A stretch of DNA of 64,000 nt from Syntrophobacteraceae bacterium (lineage in GTDB: Bacteria > Desulfobacterota > Syntrophobacteria > Syntrophobacterales > Syntrophobacteraceae): assembly GCA_025453975.1 (NCBI GenBank), contig JALOPI010000003.1, forward strand, positions 1 to 64,000. The letters are read 5' to 3'. A program made the translations under genes and the position numbers. How positions within the stretch are numbered: position 1 is the first letter of the stretch; each line of letters opens with the position of its first letter. A model generated the notes under the pieces. That model searched no databases. It was not told the DNA's origin and was given only the letters and a program-made list of their open reading frames with translations. Below, in pieces: positions 51,232 to 60,034 of this stretch.

Positions 51232-51810
51232 ATGAGCCATTTCTTCGCCTACCTGTCACGGATGAAATTCATCAAGCGCTGGGGCCTGATGTACAACACC
51301 CATCCCGAAAACATCCAGGAGCACAGCCTGCGGGTGGCTTTGATCGCCCACACCCTGGCCGTTACAAGGAACCGCCTCTTCGGCGGTCGCGTGAATCCCG
51401 AGCGCGCCGCCACCCTGGCGCTTTACCATGATGCGACGGAAGTGCTCACGGGAGACCTGCCCGCCCCCATCAAGTACTTCAACCCCGAGATCAGCCGGGC
51501 ATCCAGGAACCTTGAAGCCTCGGCGGCCCGCCGTCTCGTCGAGATGCTCCCCCGGGAGCTGCGAGACGAGTACGAGCCCCTCTTTTTTGACGCCGGCGGA
51601 GACGGCGGACACCGGGAGATCGTCAAGGCCGCCGACAAGCTTTGCGCCTATATGAAGTGCCTCGAGGAGCTGGGAGCCGGCAACCGGGAATTCTCCCAGG
51701 CCGAGAAGGCACTGCGGGAGAGCGTCGAAGCGATCGACCTGCCCGAGGTGAGGTATTTCCTGGATACGTTCATCCCGAGCTTCAGACTGACCCTGGATGA
51801 GCTCGGCTGA
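51232..51810 (+). CDS. yfbR: YfbR-like HD-domain 5'-deoxynucleotidase
   Basis: HD-superfamily phosphohydrolase that removes phosphate from deoxynucleoside 5'-monophosphates. 192 residues from ATG 51232, very similar to E. coli YfbR throughout (SHFFAYLSRMKFIKRWGLM, YHDATEVLTGDLPAPIKYF, ADKLCAYMKCLEELGAGN). Metal and catalytic residues are all present: Arg16, His31 (EHS), His66-Asp67, Glu70, Asp75 and the Asp in KAADKLCAY. The start was chosen by alignment with the family; no strong ribosome site is seen before it, and ATG 51202 would add ten residues. It is a single plus-strand gene, convergent with the secreted protein at 51851. Confidence 0.92.
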   Translation: MSHFFAYLSRMKFIKRWGLMYNTHPENIQEHSLRVALIAHTLAVTRNRLFGGRVNPERAATLALYHDATEVLTGDLPAPIKYFNPEISRASRNLEASAARRLVEMLPRELRDEYEPLFFDAGGDGGHREIVKAADKLCAYMKCLEELGAGNREFSQAEKALRESVEAIDLPEVRYFLDTFIPSFRLTLDELG

Positions 51811-51850
51811 ACCGCGCACCCTCTCCAGGAGCAGGATCCCCGCGCACCCA

Positions 51851-52321
51851 TCATTCCTTCGGTTTCCAGGAGCCGTCCCCCACCCGGGACATCCGCGTGG
51901 GGGGGTCGTTTTTCCATTCATAGTAAACCTCGCCGTCCCTTACGAAAATAGAGACTCCCACTTCACTCACGATGCGGTCTCCATCGAGGGTCCAGTCGCG
52001 CCATCCCCGGTATTGCTTCATCTTGCGCTTCTTGTCCCTGTAGAAGAAAAGCCCGTACTGGCCGTCCTTCTGCACGAGCCAGTACTCGACCGGCTCCTCG
52101 AATGTCTCCCCCGTCTTCATGACCCTCGTGATGTGCCTGCAGCCCCAGTGTCCCAGCAGCAGGGGGTTCGGCTCCCGAGCCACCTTCATGGGGGGGTCCG
52201 GTTTCCCGGCGACATCCTGGGGGCTGATCTGGGGTCTGAGCTCCCCGATCTGCCCCACGCCAGCCCACGTCAGGCCGACCATGAGGCAGAGCACCACCGC
52301 GATTCCAGTCAGGCTTCTCAT
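51851..52321 (-). CDS. Secreted protein of unknown function (156 aa)
   Basis: Not recognised. A clear signal peptide (about 1-20, LTGIAVVLCLMVGLTWAG) is followed by a polar linker and a compact beta-rich domain (about 55-156) with several Trp and Tyr residues: LLGHWGCRHITRV, EYWLVQKDGQYGLFFYRDKK, VYYEWKNDP. The pattern resembles small lipocalin-like or stand-alone beta-barrel domains, but this is a guess. GGAGGTGAACG precedes the ATG, and a TATAAA -10-like box lies upstream (52410-52405, minus). It appears monocistronic. Confidence 0.65.
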   Translation of the reverse strand: MRSLTGIAVVLCLMVGLTWAGVGQIGELRPQISPQDVAGKPDPPMKVAREPNPLLLGHWGCRHITRVMKTGETFEEPVEYWLVQKDGQYGLFFYRDKKRKMKQYRGWRDWTLDGDRIVSEVGVSIFVRDGEVYYEWKNDPPTRMSRVGDGSWKPKE

Positions 52322-52467
52322 CGTTCACCTCCGTCGTCACACGGTCCATGCAGCCGAACGAGCGGCGCCAGCCGCGCCGGCCGGCCCGCACCCGGCGAGC
52401 CTCATTTATACCCAAACCGGGCCACTGCACATAGATCTCTTTTCACCTGGCCGTTCAGGAGCCCGTC

Positions 52468-52498
52468 GACTCCCGCCGGGATGCGCGCGGCGGGAGTC
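52468..52498. repeat. Stable hairpin in the divergent region
   Basis: Perfect 10-base arms GACTCCCGCC (52468-52477) and GGCGGGAGTC (52489-52498) with an 11-base loop, in the 442-base gap 52322-52763 between divergent genes. An A-run (52506-52512) follows on the plus side; no U-run does. Structured leader or operator; nothing else is seen in the gap. Confidence 0.4.
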
Positions 52499-52763
52499 CT
52501 CCGATGAAAAAAAGTGATGGAATCCTTCCCGGCAACCGTCAACATCAGCGTGGCGCTCCCAAGAGGCATGGTGCCCGGGATGCTCGGCTCCCCCCGGCAC
52601 CTCCACGGTGTCGAGCGGACAGAAGAGCGTCCGCGGACCGTCACGGGCGCCATGCCCCAAATGCGAAGCCAAGCCATGCGAGATCAGGCGAGGAGTCCCG
52701 GGCAAAATGCATCTGTTCAGGGCCCTTGTCCCCAACGTCATCCCAGCCAATGGAGAATACGCC

Positions 52764-53018
52764 ATGACCGTTCGTCCTCTCCACCGAGCCGCACGCGCCG
52801 TCCTGTTGGTCTGCTGCCTTCTTGGCATGGCGGGCGGCCTTGGGGGCTGCTCGCCGTCGTCGGAGGCACCCCGCGAGCCCGCGGCCACCCCTCGTGCGTC
52901 CCAGGAGGCCCTGGATTCCATCCGAGCGTACCGGGACGGGGCCATACGGAAGTCGCGCCTGACCCACGAGCTCGGGGAGGAGAGAACCCGGGCCATCGAC
53001 GGAGCCCTGCGGCAGTGA
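52764..53018 (+). CDS. Small lipoprotein (84 aa)
   Basis: An 84-residue predicted lipoprotein: basic N-terminus (MTVRPLHRAARA), hydrophobic core VLLVCCLLGMAGG and lipobox LGGC, leaving a short polar mature part with an amphipathic helix (ASQEALDSIRAYRDGAIRKSRL). GGAG is eight bases before the ATG, which is why this start is preferred to the much longer upstream extension of the frame. Function unknown. The next plus-strand gene is arfB 107 bases downstream. Confidence 0.65.
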   Translation: MTVRPLHRAARAVLLVCCLLGMAGGLGGCSPSSEAPREPAATPRASQEALDSIRAYRDGAIRKSRLTHELGEERTRAIDGALRQ

Positions 53019-53125
53019 CCATGGGCATTTTCCTTCACAATTTCACAGGCAAGGGGATATCATGAATTGATATCTCGAGAACCGACGCCCATGAGCCCCC
53101 TTCGAAATCCAGGGAGATTGAACTG

Positions 53126-53551
53126 GTGAATCCATCCGATATCAGCCGCGACCTGATCCTGCGATCCGAGGCCGTCGAATTCGAGTACTATCGGTCCTCG
53201 GGTCCCGGAGGTCAGAATGTCAACAAGGTGGCCACCGCCGTCCGTCTCCGGCTCGACCTGTCCCGCGTGACCTGGCTGCCGGACGACGTCAAGGCGAGAC
53301 TCGCCCGACTCGCGGGGAGCCGACTGACGGAAGGGGGCGTGCTGCTCATTGAAGCTCAGCGGTTCCGAACCCAGGAGAGCAATCGCGAGGACGCCGTGGA
53401 GCGCCTGATCGGTTTGATGGTCAAGGCCTGGCACAAGCCCCGGAGGCGCCTGCCCACCCGTCCCACCGTGGGCTCCCAGGAGCGCAGGCTGGATTCCAAG
53501 AAGCGTCGCGGGCGCGTCAAGCACGAGCGGCGGAAGACCCCTGACGATTAG
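53126..53551 (+). CDS. arfB: ArfB/YaeJ-type peptidyl-tRNA hydrolase for ribosome rescue
   Basis: Hydrolyses peptidyl-tRNA on ribosomes stalled at the 3' end of truncated mRNA. 141 residues, matching E. coli ArfB (140). The GGQ catalytic motif is intact in RSSGPGGQNVNK (Gly28-Gly29-Gln30), and the C-terminal third is a strongly basic tail (RRLPTRPTVGSQERRLDSKKRRGRVKH region) that enters the empty mRNA channel. Start is GTG 53126 with GGGAG ten bases upstream. Monocistronic or paired with the lipoprotein gene. Confidence 0.93.
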   Translation: MNPSDISRDLILRSEAVEFEYYRSSGPGGQNVNKVATAVRLRLDLSRVTWLPDDVKARLARLAGSRLTEGGVLLIEAQRFRTQESNREDAVERLIGLMVKAWHKPRRRLPTRPTVGSQERRLDSKKRRGRVKHERRKTPDD

Positions 53552-53989
53552 AAGCCCCCTGCCCGCCATCCATCCCGCCGGGCTCCGCTCCCCCTTGTGA
53601 AGCCGCACCGTCATGGCTACCATGAAGTCAAGAGGATTCTAGGCATCTCACCCGCGATCTCGATCTGTTGACGAGCCACTGCCCGCTCAAGCGGATGAAC
53701 GTGAAACGGATAAGATCATCACGGGCTCAATGATTCCGTCCTGAGCCCTCCGCTCCCCCGTCCACCGCATCCATCTCATCCTCCTATTCCAGCTCCCGCC
53801 GAACGCTCGGGCATCACGGCGCATCCTCCGCCGCCCAAGACAAAGAAGCCTTTCCGGCCCATTGCCATTCGACGATCGAGGACGCTCCATCGGCCCACGG
53901 CGTCGGGCATGCTCGGCATGAAGCGGGCCGCCTTTCCCCGGAAGGTCGAGCAGCAGCCATGGAATGGACCGATTCATGGGGAGGAGGCC
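53552..53989. other. Gene-free stretch after arfB
   Basis: No supported gene, hairpin or repeat is seen in these 438 bases apart from a ribosome site (GAGGAGG) for the next gene at the end. Open frames on either strand look like chance products of high G+C. Confidence 0.4.
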
Positions 53990-54262
53990 ATGATGAAAAA
54001 AAACAGCAGGTTCTTCATCGACCTTTCAGCCAGGCGAGTCTACTGCAGGAATTGCGGAAAGAAATGCCATTCCCTCGACTTGACCGACCACACTCTGTTC
54101 TGGTGCTCCACCAAGTCCTGTGGAAACGACGATGAAGTCAGACTTCACCCTGGCGGTATCTGGGAAGTTTACTCGGTGCGGGAGGCCCTTCAGGAGAACT
54201 CCATCAGTGAGATCACCACTCGCCTGGTCCGATCCATCGGGAGCCGAAAAGGGGAGCACTGA
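53990..54262 (+). CDS. Small zinc-ribbon-like protein (90 aa)
   Basis: Unknown 90-residue protein. The ATG at 53990 follows GAGGAGG closely, which fixes the start (a second ATG follows at once). A cysteine array YCRNCGKKCHS...FWCSTKSCGN (about residues 19-45) looks like a four-Cys zinc ribbon or knuckle; the rest is charged with a C-terminal helix (REALQENSISEITTRLV). Possible roles are nucleic-acid binding or protein interaction. It converges on gspD, with a hairpin between the stops. Confidence 0.65.
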   Translation: MMKKNSRFFIDLSARRVYCRNCGKKCHSLDLTDHTLFWCSTKSCGNDDEVRLHPGGIWEVYSVREALQENSISEITTRLVRSIGSRKGEH

Positions 54263-54341
54263 AGGAGTCGCGGGAAAAGCCGCTCAAGCTCGCCATGACG
54301 CATGGCGCATGTTGACAGGGCTTCTCACGGGATTGGATTCC

Positions 54342-54365
54342 AGGGCAGGCCTCACGGCCTGCCCT
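54342..54365. terminator. Hairpin between convergent genes (likely bidirectional terminator)
   Basis: Perfect 10-bp stem AGGGCAGGCC / GGCCTGCCCT around a TCAC loop, lying between the stop codons of the zinc-ribbon gene (54262, plus) and gspD (54403, minus). The position suits a two-way terminator, though a U-run is only weakly present (CTCTCTTC on the plus side). Confidence 0.5.
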
Positions 54366-54402
54366 CTCTTCGGGTCAAGACCTGGATCGTCGCCATCCAG
54401 AC

Positions 54403-56823
54403 TTACATGCGCTCCACGTCGATGGTCCGCTTGAGCTGCCGCAGCCGGTCGAGAAACTCCCGGGTGGCCCCGGAATCCCTGCGGTCGATGACGTGCGGCG
54501 TTATGGCGATGAGGAGCTCGGTACGGTCCCTCTGCTTGCTCCTCACGGAGAAGAGGGGCGAGATGATGGGGATGTCCTGCAGAAAAGGAATGCCGTCCTT
54601 GTCCCGCTGCACGTTATCCTCGATGATCCCCCCAATGACCACCGTGTGACCGTTCTGGGCCAGGAGCGTGGTCTTCACGTTGCGCTCGGTGAATCTCGGG
54701 GCGGTGTTGCCCGCTCCCACCTCGACGCTTTGACCGGTCCTCCGGATGGTCTGCTCCACCTCGAGGCGCACCAAGCCTCCGGCATTGATGTGGGGCACCA
54801 CGTTGAGGATGATACCCGTCTCCTCGTACGAGATGGTGCTGACCGTCGTTCCGCCGGTCCCCTCGCCGATGGCCGTCCCGGTGGGTACGGGCTCCCGTCC
54901 GCCAACGGTGATGGAGGCTTCCTTGTTGTCGGTGGCCAGGAGTGTCGGGGCGGACAGGACGTTGACTTCCGTACGATCGGCGATGGCCGTGACCAGGGCC
55001 GCCAGGCTGGACACGTCCCCCGCGAACAGGCGAAGTCCGGTGCCCACCAGGGCGTCAGGATTGAAGTCGGGCCGGTTGAGAGTGCTGCTGTTGAACAACG
55101 CCTTGAAGTCCCCCGAACGGAAGAGCCACTCGAGACCGTAAGCCAGATCCTTGTTGAGGGTAACCTCGAGGATCAGCACCTCGATGAGCACGGCCCGGGG
55201 CAGAATGTCCAGGGTGTCGATGGTCTTCTTGATCTTGGCGTAGTCGACGGCGTTGGCGCGGATGACCAGGGCGTTGTTGACCTCGTCCGGAATGACCATG
55301 GCTTCGCCCGTCAGCCCGTAACCCGGGGCCTCACCCCCGCCCGCCCCTCCGAACGTACCGAAGGTCCCCCCTCCCGTGCGGCCTCCCGTAACCCCGGTGC
55401 GCCCGGTGGTGCCTGCGGCCCCCGTGGTGGAGCCTGTCGTCGAGCCCATGGTGGAGCCGAAGCTCGAAGTCCTGCCCGTGGATCCGAGACCCGAGCCGAA
55501 GCTGCTTCCCGTGGAGGAGCCCAGACCCGACGACCCCAGTCCCCGCGACGAAGAGCCCAGCGTACTCCGGCCTGTCGAAGACCCCCCCCCGCCGAAGGAT
55601 GAGGATCCAAATCCCCCGCGCGTCCCGAAGCCTCTCGAGCCCAGGGCCCCAACGATCTGCTGCTCGGGCCTGGCGCCACCGCCTCCCCCGCGGAGGCCGA
55701 ACACCTCATTGAGGATGTCGCCGATGTCCCGTGCCAGCCCGTTCTGGACAAAATATACATGGATCTGCTCACCAGTCTGCTCGCCCTGTACGTCGAGGGC
55801 ATTGAGCCAGTATTTGATCGTCTTGAGCAGATCGGGATTCTGGGCCAGACAGAGTATGCCCCCGTAGTTCGGCAGCGGGATGAAGGCATAGTTGGCCCGA
55901 ATGGCGCTCTCCTTGAACAGCTCGAGCTTCCCCATCAGGGCTTCCATGCTCTGCACCGCATCCTGGGGCGAGATGGAGGTGAGGGGGACGATCTCCATGT
56001 TCACCTCCTGCAGGACATTGACGTCCAGGGCCTTGAGCACCTCCAGGATGGTTCGGGCGTTGTCTGAATTCTCCACAAAAATGAGGGTGTTGGTCGTATT
56101 CTCCGAGGTGACTGGCCTGCCGGGAGCGAGGAAGAACTTGATGGTGTTGATGGCCTGCTTGGCATCCATGTAACGCAGCCTGTACATGACGATCAGCGGT
56201 CTCACCCCTGCCGCGTCCCCTTTCAGCAGCTGGGGAGTCGCGATGGGAAGGCTGCTGCTGCTGCTCCGCTGAGCCGGCTGCAGGTAGTACGCCCCCCCTC
56301 GAGGCACCACCGAGATTTCATTGGCTTCATAGACCCTCGTCACCATCTGCAGCAGCTCTTCCTTGGAGTACTCCCCATCCAGGTACATGCTGATGCGCCC
56401 CTGGAGCTTGGGGTCCAGAACGTAGCTCAGCTTCAGATACTCGCCGAACACCTGGTTCGTGACCTCAGACACGTCGGCCTTTTCGAAATTGAGAATGATC
56501 TTTTGGCGATCCCCCGCGGGCACCGGCGGCTCATCCAGGATCTTCTGCCCCGTAGCCGTCAGCAGGCCCGATTTGATCTGCCCACCCAATCCCTCGGGCC
56601 GGGGCGGCAGAAGCTTCTTCCTATCCGCCTTATCCCTTCTGGAGTCGGGCTGTATCTCGACCGACTTCTCCATGTCCTGGGACTGGTCCCCGGAATCCTT
56701 GGGACCATAGGAAATCTTGCCAAAGGGGGACACATCGGGGGGAGCCTTTCTGGGAGGGGCAGAGGCACACCCCGCCAGCAACAAGGCCATCACCACCATG
56801 CAGACCACTCGATCGATTCGCAT
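54403..56823 (-). CDS. gspD: Type II secretion secretin GspD with lipobox and Gly/Ser/Thr-rich insert
   Basis: Outer-membrane channel of the type II secretion system, 806 residues. The N-terminus has a lipobox (LLLAGC, Cys19), so this secretin is probably itself lipidated, which may replace a pilotin. Periplasmic N-domains occupy about 105-375 (IILNFEKADVSEVTNQV; TLIFVENSDNARTILEVLKALD). Residues ~378-501 are a low-complexity Gly/Ser/Thr-rich insert inside the N3-type region. The secretin beta-domain (about 505-795) carries LIEVLILEVTLN, VNVLSAPTLLATDNKEA and the secretin signature VVIGGIIEDN...KDGIPFLQDIPIISPLF. AGAGG precedes the ATG. It is the last gene of the gsp cluster, 146 bases after gspM. 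Confidence 0.95.
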   Translation of the reverse strand: MRIDRVVCMVVMALLLAGCASAPPRKAPPDVSPFGKISYGPKDSGDQSQDMEKSVEIQPDSRRDKADRKKLLPPRPEGLGGQIKSGLLTATGQKILDEPPVPAGDRQKIILNFEKADVSEVTNQVFGEYLKLSYVLDPKLQGRISMYLDGEYSKEELLQMVTRVYEANEISVVPRGGAYYLQPAQRSSSSSLPIATPQLLKGDAAGVRPLIVMYRLRYMDAKQAINTIKFFLAPGRPVTSENTTNTLIFVENSDNARTILEVLKALDVNVLQEVNMEIVPLTSISPQDAVQSMEALMGKLELFKESAIRANYAFIPLPNYGGILCLAQNPDLLKTIKYWLNALDVQGEQTGEQIHVYFVQNGLARDIGDILNEVFGLRGGGGGARPEQQIVGALGSRGFGTRGGFGSSSFGGGGSSTGRSTLGSSSRGLGSSGLGSSTGSSFGSGLGSTGRTSSFGSTMGSTTGSTTGAAGTTGRTGVTGGRTGGGTFGTFGGAGGGEAPGYGLTGEAMVIPDEVNNALVIRANAVDYAKIKKTIDTLDILPRAVLIEVLILEVTLNKDLAYGLEWLFRSGDFKALFNSSTLNRPDFNPDALVGTGLRLFAGDVSSLAALVTAIADRTEVNVLSAPTLLATDNKEASITVGGREPVPTGTAIGEGTGGTTVSTISYEETGIILNVVPHINAGGLVRLEVEQTIRRTGQSVEVGAGNTAPRFTERNVKTTLLAQNGHTVVIGGIIEDNVQRDKDGIPFLQDIPIISPLFSVRSKQRDRTELLIAITPHVIDRRDSGATREFLDRLRQLKRTIDVERM

Positions 56824-56969
56824 ACGTCAGCCTCTCAAAGAAGCGTTGGAGCCAAAACAGCCGCCGCAGCCACTGCTCGGGGATCGTGAGAAGCCCGGAG
56901 GCCAGAGGATGGATACTCCACGGCATTTTCCACAGTTTTGACAACGTGTAAAGGAAGTTATGAGTAAGC

Positions 56970-57551
56970 CTACGATTTTTCTTTCTTTTCCATGAGCGCC
57001 GCCAGAATGACATTCACCACCAGGTCCGGCCCCCCCTTGCGCTGGACCTTCTGGATGTTGATCTCCTGAACCAGCAGCGCGGACTGAAAGTTCCGGGCTT
57101 TCTCGAGGAAATAATGAAATCCTTCGATGGTGGTCATGAAGTTGAACCGGAGATGAACCTCCTGGTAAAGACCATACTCCTTGCTGGCCAGCACCTGGTA
57201 AGTCTTGATATCCAGCTTCTGGCCCTCCTTGGCCGAAAGCATTTCGCTGAGAGTCGCGGCCAGCTGATAGGGATCGTTCCCTTTGAAAAGGAACTTTTGA
57301 AGACCTTTCAGCTCGGATTCCTGCTTGGCCAGATTGTCGCGGATGGACTGGCTCTGCTGCAGCTTCTCGTTGTATTTTCTCACGAGCTCCCGCTGCTGAT
57401 TCACCCTGGCCTCCACCTCCTCCTTGTCGCCCGACAGGGGAGCGATCCAGATCAGGTGCGCCACGATGAGCACCACCACTGAAAGAATCGCAAAGACGAT
57501 CGATGAGCGGTGCTTCCGCGCATCATCGAGGCTCAGCTCACGCCACTTCAT
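56970..57551 (-). CDS. gspM: Type II secretion inner-membrane protein GspM-like
   Basis: 193 residues with a short cytoplasmic N-terminus, one membrane helix (about 18-38, SIVFAILSVVVLIVAHLIWIA), a coiled-coil (about 42-82, EEVEARVNQQRELVRKYNEK) and a C-terminal periplasmic ferredoxin-like domain. This is the GspM/PilO architecture. Sequence identity across GspM is low, so the assignment rests on the layout, the position after gspL (4-base ATGA overlap) and before gspD. GspM binds GspL in the inner-membrane platform. Confidence 0.85.
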   Translation of the reverse strand: MKWRELSLDDARKHRSSIVFAILSVVVLIVAHLIWIAPLSGDKEEVEARVNQQRELVRKYNEKLQQSQSIRDNLAKQESELKGLQKFLFKGNDPYQLAATLSEMLSAKEGQKLDIKTYQVLASKEYGLYQEVHLRFNFMTTIEGFHYFLEKARNFQSALLVQEINIQKVQRKGGPDLVVNVILAALMEKKEKS

Positions 57552-59083
57552 GGACTCTCCTCCTCCGCCGTCGGCGGCTCATCCTCCACGGTGATCTCAA
57601 GAGATTCCTCGGAGCCCGGATCCTCCTCGACACCATCCTCCGGCGCAGCCACCGCCGCCGGGCTCTCCGCCGGCACGCCTCTGGCCGGAGCAACGTCCAA
57701 CTGCAGGTCGCCGATGACCTTCCGAAACTTCTCGGTGTCCAGCTGAAGCTGAACGTTGAATCGCTCCTGCTCCGAGGATGGATTGCGGGTGACGGGTGAA
57801 GCGAACTTCACATCGTTGAAAGCTTCGATTTTGGACAGCTCCGGCAAATACTTGATGGCCGACTTGCTCTCCCCCCGCAGGATGACCTGCCCCTTTCTCA
57901 GGGAAAAGTAGTTCAGGGATGTATCATCGGGAGTGATCTGAGTCAGCAGGGTGAGGAGCTCGAGGAGCGGGTAGCCTTCCATGTTGAACTGGGAAAGGGT
58001 CTTCTGGTCCTCCTCGAATTTGGCAATCTTGGTCTGGAGCTGCTCTATGGGCTTCCACTGCGCCTCCAGGCTGGCCGTCTGCTTTTTGAGACGCAGTGCC
58101 TGATCCTTGAGCTGCCCCAGGCTCTGAACCTGGTAGAGGGCGAAAAGAGCGTAAAGCCCCGCGACGGCAGCCACCGGCCAAACCACCTTGGGAACCTTCC
58201 AGGGCTTCAGGTAGAGAGGCTCCTCGAAGGTCCTGATCTCGTCCTGCTGGAAAAGATGCTCCATCCAGTGCTCGACGAGCTTGCCCCTCACCGCCCGCAC
58301 CCGAATCGGCAGGTGATCCCAGACCCAGCCGGTCTCATCCCTGCGCTCGATGCTGTCCATGTCCTCGATGAGCTCGATGCTGGAGGGCTGCTCGTCCTGG
58401 AGCCCGTCGAGGCACCGTACCTTTTCCTGGAGCAGCCTCAGGCTGAGGGAATCCTTCCCCACGAGGGTGGAATCCAGAAGCAGCCCCTTGAAAAAGCTGT
58501 GGACCTCGAGCTGCGACCGGTTGGTCAGGCGCGCCACCATGCGCACCTGAAGGGCTTCAGGGTCCTCAACCACCTCCGGGCTCAGGAATGAGCCGTAGCA
58601 GAGCGCCGCGGGCAGGACAGCGTAACCGCGGAACATCCCGGACGACAGGGTTTGCTGGAATCGATCGAAAACATCCTTGCGCATGTAGAAAATGGGGACC
58701 GAAAGATGGTCTTCGACCTGAACCGGGGGACCCGCAAAGTGCAAGGTCCCCTCGAGATCGTGGAAGATGTTCTCCTGCCAGTCGAAGGTCAGAGCCTCAT
58801 CCAGCTGATCCTTGAGGGCTGCCGGATACACCGCCCGATGGAAACTGTAGAATTCCAGCGGAAGCAGGAGCACAAGACCCGCGTTCTTGCGGCCTCTTCC
58901 CCGGAGATTGAGCCGGGCGAGACAGTCGAAAACCGACTCCTCCTCTCCCACAGCGACACGCTCCACCAGATCGACCTGCCATTGGCGCCACTGGCGATGG
59001 GCCGTCAAGACTTCCACACGGTCCTGCTCGACATAGACGGCCGTGATGTGATTGACTCTCTGCTTCACGAAGCGCTTCATCAT
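57548..59083 (-). CDS. gspL: Type II secretion platform protein GspL
   Basis: 511 residues from ATG 59083 (GGAG ten bases upstream; an earlier in-frame ATG at 59137 is less well placed). The N-terminal ~300 residues are a cytoplasmic actin-like domain that recruits the ATPase GspE. A membrane helix (about 322-345, VVWPVAAVAGLYALFALYQV) follows, then a coiled-coil and a periplasmic domain (about 370-480). A C-terminal acidic Pro/Ala/Glu tail of ~40 residues is an unusual addition. It overlaps gspM by four bases. Confidence 0.88.
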   Translation of the reverse strand: MMKRFVKQRVNHITAVYVEQDRVEVLTAHRQWRQWQVDLVERVAVGEEESVFDCLARLNLRGRGRKNAGLVLLLPLEFYSFHRAVYPAALKDQLDEALTFDWQENIFHDLEGTLHFAGPPVQVEDHLSVPIFYMRKDVFDRFQQTLSSGMFRGYAVLPAALCYGSFLSPEVVEDPEALQVRMVARLTNRSQLEVHSFFKGLLLDSTLVGKDSLSLRLLQEKVRCLDGLQDEQPSSIELIEDMDSIERRDETGWVWDHLPIRVRAVRGKLVEHWMEHLFQQDEIRTFEEPLYLKPWKVPKVVWPVAAVAGLYALFALYQVQSLGQLKDQALRLKKQTASLEAQWKPIEQLQTKIAKFEEDQKTLSQFNMEGYPLLELLTLLTQITPDDTSLNYFSLRKGQVILRGESKSAIKYLPELSKIEAFNDVKFASPVTRNPSSEQERFNVQLQLDTEKFRKVIGDLQLDVAPARGVPAESPAAVAAPEDGVEEDPGSEESLEITVEDEPPTAEEESP

Positions 59084-59161
59084 CGTGGATCTTCTCCGAG
59101 GTTCCCTGAAATACCCCGCATACCCGACAAAGGTCACCCAAGGCCCGTCACGAGCGGGCGA

Positions 59162-60034
59162 TCAAAGGATCTTTCGATAGAGGACCTCATAAGGCTGTTC
59201 CCCGTCGGCAACGTAGCGCACCACCAGCCACATCAGCACCGAAGGGGGCCCACCGAAGGATCGTCCCAGGGACAGGATGCGGTAGACGCCACCCTTTTCC
59301 CAGGTGATGATCTTCTCTTCCATCTCGTCCCAGGGGTCTTCCTCCAGCATGAGCTGGTTCTTCCCATGAACGGTCAACAGACTGAACAGGGAGTGGATCG
59401 AGGGCAGAGCCGAATCCCACAATTCTCCGTAGGGATTCACCTCCGGGGGCTCGCTCTGGTACCCGTAAAAGAGCTGGGGAGTCATGCCGGGGATGAGCAG
59501 CATCTGGTCGAGGCTGAGGAGCGGCCCGTTGAAGGGTGGGTAAGGGACTCCCTGGTTTTCATAATAGTCCTTTTCGCCACCGTGGAGCCGTTGAAAATCG
59601 TCGGCATCGACGAAATCCGCCACCAGGTCCGCCAGATGCTCGGCTTCGGCCTCGGCCATTCCCGCCCGCTCAAAGACCAGCCGGAGCTGCTCGGGAGGGG
59701 TCAGGTTGACATTGACCTTCCGCCCCTCCGACTCGATGATGACCAGGGCATGGCCCGTATCATACTCCACGAGGTGCGGCTTCCCGTTGGGCTGCCAGCT
59801 CTCCTGCGCCTTGCGTCCCAAACCGAGATCCAGGGGCTCCCCCATGCGCGCCAGGGCTTCGTAGCATCCGCCTATGGCCAGATAGAGGGCCTGGGACCTG
59901 CGATGGACATGCACCTGCTCCTCCCCCTGCAGGCGACTCTCGGCCCCGATCTGGAGCGCAAACCACATCGTCAGGGCGCAGATCCAGAGCACCGCAATGA
60001 CGATGACGCCGTCTTGGCGCCGGATCAGGATCAT
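59162..60034 (-). CDS. gspK: Type II secretion minor pseudopilin GspK
   Basis: 290 residues. The N-terminal segment (IRRQDGVIVIAVLWICALTMWFALQI) is the prepilin-type helix: cleavage would fall after the Gly at residue 9. GspK characteristically lacks Glu at +5 of the mature protein, and here the +5 position is Ala, which fits. The large alpha-helical insert domain is present (GMAEAEAEHLADLVADFVDADD; LSLDQMLLIPGMTP). GspK caps the pseudopilus tip with GspI and GspJ. Its start overlaps the gspJ stop by four bases (ATGA). Confidence 0.9.
   Translation of the reverse strand: MILIRRQDGVIVIAVLWICALTMWFALQIGAESRLQGEEQVHVHRRSQALYLAIGGCYEALARMGEPLDLGLGRKAQESWQPNGKPHLVEYDTGHALVIIESEGRKVNVNLTPPEQLRLVFERAGMAEAEAEHLADLVADFVDADDFQRLHGGEKDYYENQGVPYPPFNGPLLSLDQMLLIPGMTPQLFYGYQSEPPEVNPYGELWDSALPSIHSLFSLLTVHGKNQLMLEEDPWDEMEEKIITWEKGGVYRILSLGRSFGGPPSVLMWLVVRYVADGEQPYEVLYRKIL

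Noticed and set aside
55360-55700. Repeats at 55360-55700 as a separate DNA repeat element
   Set aside because: The repetitive look comes from Gly/Ser/Thr codons of the gspD insert, in frame throughout.
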